NCBI GenBank assembly: GCA_014728875.1
Contig: WJKV01000091.1
Span: 1-7,561 of the forward strand
DNA: 7,561 bases
Direction: 5' to 3'
Source: Candidatus Woesearchaeota archaeon
Lineage (GTDB): Archaea; Nanobdellota; Nanobdellia; Woesearchaeales; WJKV01
Shown here: piece after piece, positions 5,837 through 7,561 of the stretch
Numbering within the stretch: the first letter of the stretch is position 1
How the letters are laid out: the number at the start of each line of letters is the position of its first letter
The notes under the pieces: model-generated
Databases searched by the model: none
Told to the model about the DNA's origin: nothing
Seen by the model: the letters and a program-made list of their open reading frames with translations, nothing else
Program-made: the position numbers and the translations under genes

Positions 5837-6417
5837 TATGTCTCGCACTTGCGCTCGAAGTGCTTTGTCTCGTGGTCGCAGGACGGACATCTCAACGGAG
5901 GCTCCTCTCCCTTGTGCACGTATCCGCATTTCCTGCACACCCATTCTACAGGCTCTGCTTTCTTGAAGACAGTGCTGTTCTCTATCTGCTCCAGAAGTTT
6001 TTTGAACCTTTCCTCGTGGTGCTCTTCTGCCCTTGAGATGGCCCTCAGCCTTCCTGCTATCTCTGGAAAGCCTTCTTTCTGCGCAGTCTCTGCATATTCA
6101 GGATACATCTCTGTGTTCTCATAGTGTTCGCCAGCGATCGCCGCCTTCAGGTTTTCTGTCGTCGCTCCTAATGTGGTTGGCGCGTCTGCTTCTACTTTTA
6201 TCTCTTCCAACGGCTCTCCTGCTTTCTTTTTCAGCTCCTGTATTAATCTGAATAACCATTTGGCGTGCTCTCTTTCATTGTCAGCAGTTACCAGGAAGAT
6301 CTCACCTGCCTGTTCATAGCCCTCTTTTACTGCAGTCTTTGCGTAGAAGCTGTACCTGTTCCTTGCCATGCTCTCTCCGATGAAAGCCTTTGTCAGGTTC
6401 TTTATTGTCCGGTTCAT
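5833..6417 (-). CDS. Rubrerythrin
   Basis: This 194-residue protein is a ferritin-like diiron domain followed by a rubredoxin-like iron site, the classic rubrerythrin order and length. Diiron ligands line up as E15, E48 and H51 (ExxH), E97, E100, and E131 and H134 (ExxH). The rubredoxin knuckles are C161/C164 (CRKCGY) and C177/C180 (CPSC). The enzyme reduces hydrogen peroxide to water in the cytoplasm with electrons from NAD(P)H-linked rubredoxin-type donors, protecting anaerobes from oxygen by-products. The ATG overlaps the TGA of the acidic protein gene upstream (ATGA), so the two are translationally coupled and share the promoter near 6631. No rubredoxin or reductase gene lies nearby. The stop lies within CTAG, overlapping the convergent gene's stop. 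All ligands are present, so activity is expected. Confidence 0.95.
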   Translation of the reverse strand: MNRTIKNLTKAFIGESMARNRYSFYAKTAVKEGYEQAGEIFLVTADNEREHAKWLFRLIQELKKKAGEPLEEIKVEADAPTTLGATTENLKAAIAGEHYENTEMYPEYAETAQKEGFPEIAGRLRAISRAEEHHEERFKKLLEQIENSTVFKKAEPVEWVCRKCGYVHKGEEPPLRCPSCDHETKHFERKCETY

Positions 6418-6596
6418 TTTATCTTCTGCTCTATCTTCTCCAATACATTTGCGATCTTCAACAGAGTGTCGTTCATCTCTTCAAGAGTCATCTCGATGCC
6501 TTCCATCTCTGTGATGTCGTCATCATCCTCTTCCTCAAGCTCTTCCTTTACCTCTTCTGTCATCTTATCAACAGGTTGATTAGGATCTTGTTCCAT
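6414..6596 (-). CDS. Acidic coiled-coil microprotein coupled to rubrerythrin
   Basis: This 60-residue protein of unknown function has three parts: a short polar start (MEQDPNQPVDK), a very acidic middle (residues about 14-31, including EELEEEDDDD), and a helical end with heptad-like hydrophobic spacing (MTLEEMNDTLLKIANVLEK, about 36-54). This suggests a disordered acidic arm on a short coiled coil that could dimerise or bind a partner. It lacks cysteines, so it is not an electron carrier. The start is supported by GGGGTGAT (6609-6602) and a TATA box 38.5 nt upstream. The ATGA overlap with rubrerythrin implies a linked role, perhaps a partner or regulator of the peroxidase, which is inference from coupling alone. 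Confidence 0.75.
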   Translation of the reverse strand: MEQDPNQPVDKMTEEVKEELEEEDDDDITEMEGIEMTLEEMNDTLLKIANVLEKIEQKIK

Positions 6597-6601
6597 GTTG
6601 T

Positions 6602-6616
6602 ATCACCCCTGCGGGG
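6602..6616 (-). promoter_or_regulatory. SD GGGGTGAT and overlapping CCCC/GGGG inverted repeat
   Basis: On the minus strand GGGGTGAT (6609-6602) precedes the ATG at 6596 by five bases and matches GGTGAT of the consensus SD. The same G-run is one arm of CCCC-TGC-GGGG (6606-6616). With a start site about 27 nt from the TATA centre (near 6607), the far arm would lie just outside the mRNA, so the repeat is more likely a DNA site or chance than an RNA hairpin. Confidence 0.5.
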
Positions 6617-6630
6617 AAATCTGCTTTCCT

Positions 6631-6638
6631 TATATAAA
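6631..6638 (-). promoter_or_regulatory. TATA box of the acidic protein/rubrerythrin operon
   Basis: Read on the minus strand this is TTTATATA, centred 38.5 nt before the ATG at 6596. Transcription should start near 6607, leaving a leader of about 10-12 nt just long enough to hold GGTGAT. No recognisable redox-sensor operator was seen around it. Confidence 0.6.
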
Positions 6639-6692
6639 TGTTTTCTATTTGCACTCATCTGTCTCTGGCGCGCATTCATTGCAGTGGCAAGG

Positions 6693-6700
6693 TTTATATA
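6693..6700 (+). promoter_or_regulatory. TATA box for the lipoprotein gene
   Basis: TTTATATA is centred 36.5 nt before the GTG at 6733, so transcription should begin near 6723 with a leader of about 10 nt. That leader contains GGTGGT (6723-6728), a partial SD ending four bases before the GTG. It faces away from the minus-strand TATA box at 6631-6638, making 6597-6732 a divergent promoter region. Confidence 0.6.
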
Positions 6701-6732
6701 TCTTTGAATTATACGCTTTACAGGTGGTCTAT

Positions 6733-7209
6733 GTGAAATATGTTTTGATCTGCATGCTGATTATCGGACTGATTCTTACAGGCTGTGCCAAGCAAGTTGA
6801 ACAGCCTGCAAAAGAAGAGCCTGTTGTAGAGGAAGTTATAGAGCCTGTGGTGGAAGAGATTGTTGAAGAAGAGCTCGAGCAGGAGGCTGAAGAAGAACCT
6901 AAAGCAGTGAAAACAATAGAACCGAAGATGCCGAAGCTTGTTGTTGTCAGAAAAGACATAAGAGAGGCAAGATATGACATCAACTACATAACAGGCGAAG
7001 TAAAGAACGAGGGAACAGCCACTGCAAAAAATGTGAAAGTGATCGCATCATTGTATGATGCAGACGGAGAATTATTGTATACAACAGAGAACATGGTGCT
7101 CGATCCTACTTTAAAGCCGGGAGAAAGAACAACATTCAAGATACCGTACGATGAAGAGGATTATCCAGAACTGGCAGATTTTGAAGTCACTGTGGTGAGA
7201 GGCTCTTAA
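6733..7209 (+). CDS. Lipoprotein with FxLYD-type domain
   Basis: From the GTG at 6733 the product is 158 residues. It starts MKYVLICMLIIGLILTGC, a lipoprotein signal with lipobox LTGC and lipidation at C18, so it should be exported and anchored to the outer face of the membrane. An acidic, valine-rich linker (about 20-60) contains a tandem eight-residue repeat (EPVVEEVI, EPVVEEIV). The folded part (about 75-158) reads YITGEVKNEGTATAKNVKV, then IASLYDADGELLY, then LKPGERTTFKIPY, the pattern of FxLYD-type immunoglobulin-like domains on surface proteins. Earlier in-frame starts (ATG 6595) would bury the signal peptide and run across the promoter, so the GTG is preferred. Its TAA overlaps the convergent gene's stop. 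The binding partner is unknown. Confidence 0.85.
   Translation: MKYVLICMLIIGLILTGCAKQVEQPAKEEPVVEEVIEPVVEEIVEEELEQEAEEEPKAVKTIEPKMPKLVVVRKDIREARYDINYITGEVKNEGTATAKNVKVIASLYDADGELLYTTENMVLDPTLKPGERTTFKIPYDEEDYPELADFEVTVVRGS
6817..6864 (+). repeat. Tandem 24-bp duplication in the lipoprotein linker
   Basis: Two adjacent 24-bp units (6817-6840 and 6841-6864) encode EPVVEEVI and EPVVEEIV and agree at 17 of 24 bases by hand count. Most of the seven differences are at third codon positions and only the last two residues change. This suggests an old duplication kept for its acidic, extended character. Confidence 0.6.
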
Positions 7210-7561
7210 CCCTGCAAAATCTCTATCAGCTCTTTTTCCAGGCCTGTTTTGAAGCTTAGCTGATAGTCCGGTTTTGGAAGCGGGGAAAGCTCGGTTTTAT
7301 TCGCGCCAGAAGTCCCTATAATAAGTGTCTCAGGATTCTTTTTTCTTATCGCAGGAATAAGGAAAGCGTATGCAAAAACAATTCTTTCTTCAGTTTGCGA
7401 GTACGGTACTGTATTGTCAAGGAACACAAAGTCGTAGTCTTTTTTTCTTACAAACCTTTCTGCAGAAGAATAATCAACAGCTACATCAACACCTTTCCTT
7501 CTCAACTCTCCCACCGGATCCATGTCATCCTCAAAATCAAGAATGTCGATCAATGTATAGG
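7206..7561 (-). CDS. Receiver-like (CheY-fold) protein, 5' end beyond the window
   Basis: The frame is open from the right edge to a TAA at 7206-7208, at least 117 residues. An ATG is not seen near the edge; a TTG at 7553 exists but TAT-ACA precede it in frame, so the true start probably lies outside. Counting from that TTG, the order of elements fits a response-regulator receiver: an acidic pair after the first strand (ILDFEDD, D9/D10), FVFLDNTVP with the candidate phosphoacceptor D46, LIIGTSG with S82, and K102 in DYQLSFK. No output domain follows; the product stops after the fold (ELIEILQG). It could be a single-domain receiver or the C-terminal receiver of a longer protein. No histidine kinase is visible. 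The domain call is by pattern only. Confidence 0.7.
   Translation of the reverse strand, partial: YTLIDILDFEDDMDPVGELRRKGVDVAVDYSSAERFVRKKDYDFVFLDNTVPYSQTEERIVFAYAFLIPAIRKKNPETLIIGTSGANKTELSPLPKPDYQLSFKTGLEKELIEILQG

Noticed and set aside
6595..6732. Longer reading of the lipoprotein starting at ATG 6595
   Set aside because: It would cross both divergent TATA boxes and place about 46 residues before the lipoprotein signal. The GTG at 6733 has an SD-like site and puts the lipobox cysteine at residue 18.
7551..7553. TTG at 7553 as the true start of the receiver-like gene
   Set aside because: The frame stays open to the right edge (TAT ACA before it), and the start of the first strand would be cut short, so the gene is better treated as partial.
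1..7561. CRISPR array, tRNA, rRNA, transposase or prophage genes
   Set aside because: No regularly spaced long repeats, cloverleaf-like blocks, rRNA-like stretches or transposase motifs were seen; nearly all bases are accounted for by protein genes and short promoters.

Overview
This window looks like a compact archaeal genome, most likely from a small-genome DPANN-type lineage such as Woesearchaeota or Pacearchaeota. The archaeal call rests on an archaeal-type alanyl-tRNA synthetase, archaeal TATA boxes at fixed distances from start codons, a tandem Lrp/AsnC regulator, an archaeal-style VapB/VapC pair and GGAGGTGAT-type Shine-Dalgarno (SD) sites. The DPANN placement is inference from gene style and tight packing. 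No rRNA, tRNA, CRISPR array or insertion sequence was seen.

Layout. Positions 1-929 (minus) hold most of a double-unit Lrp/AsnC-like regulator that runs off the left edge. It diverges from a vapBC toxin-antitoxin operon (1066-1685, plus). Then follow alaS (1733-4288), a GNAT acetyltransferase (4290-4790), a 27-residue microprotein with an N-terminal CxxCGC motif and a poly-lysine tail (4797-4880), and a 94-residue zinc-ribbon protein (4885-5169). These four probably form one operon. A separately promoted gene of unknown function (5210-5836) ends tail to tail against a minus-strand pair: an acidic 60-residue protein (6414-6596) overlapping rubrerythrin (5833-6417). A divergent promoter region (6597-6732) also serves a plus-strand lipoprotein (6733-7209), which ends tail to tail against a partial receiver-like gene (7206-7561, minus).

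How it works together. Four transcription units have a TATA box centred about 27 nt upstream of the start codon and no SD site, which predicts leaderless mRNAs. Two others have the TATA box about 37-38 nt upstream and a G-rich SD-like site, which predicts leaders of about 10 nt. Several downstream genes rely on SD sites or overlapping stop/start codons. Both convergent pairs share a 4-bp palindrome (CTAG, TTAA) that supplies both stop codons.

Most unusual is the CxxCGC poly-lysine microprotein. It is too short for ordinary gene callers, has the best SD in the window, and shares its N-terminal motif with the nickel-binding N-terminus of the hydrogenase maturation GTPase HypB. Other points of interest are three ATACAT repeats at exact 8-nt spacing over the vapB start, an AlaRS with a shortened C-terminus, and several small proteins of unknown function.
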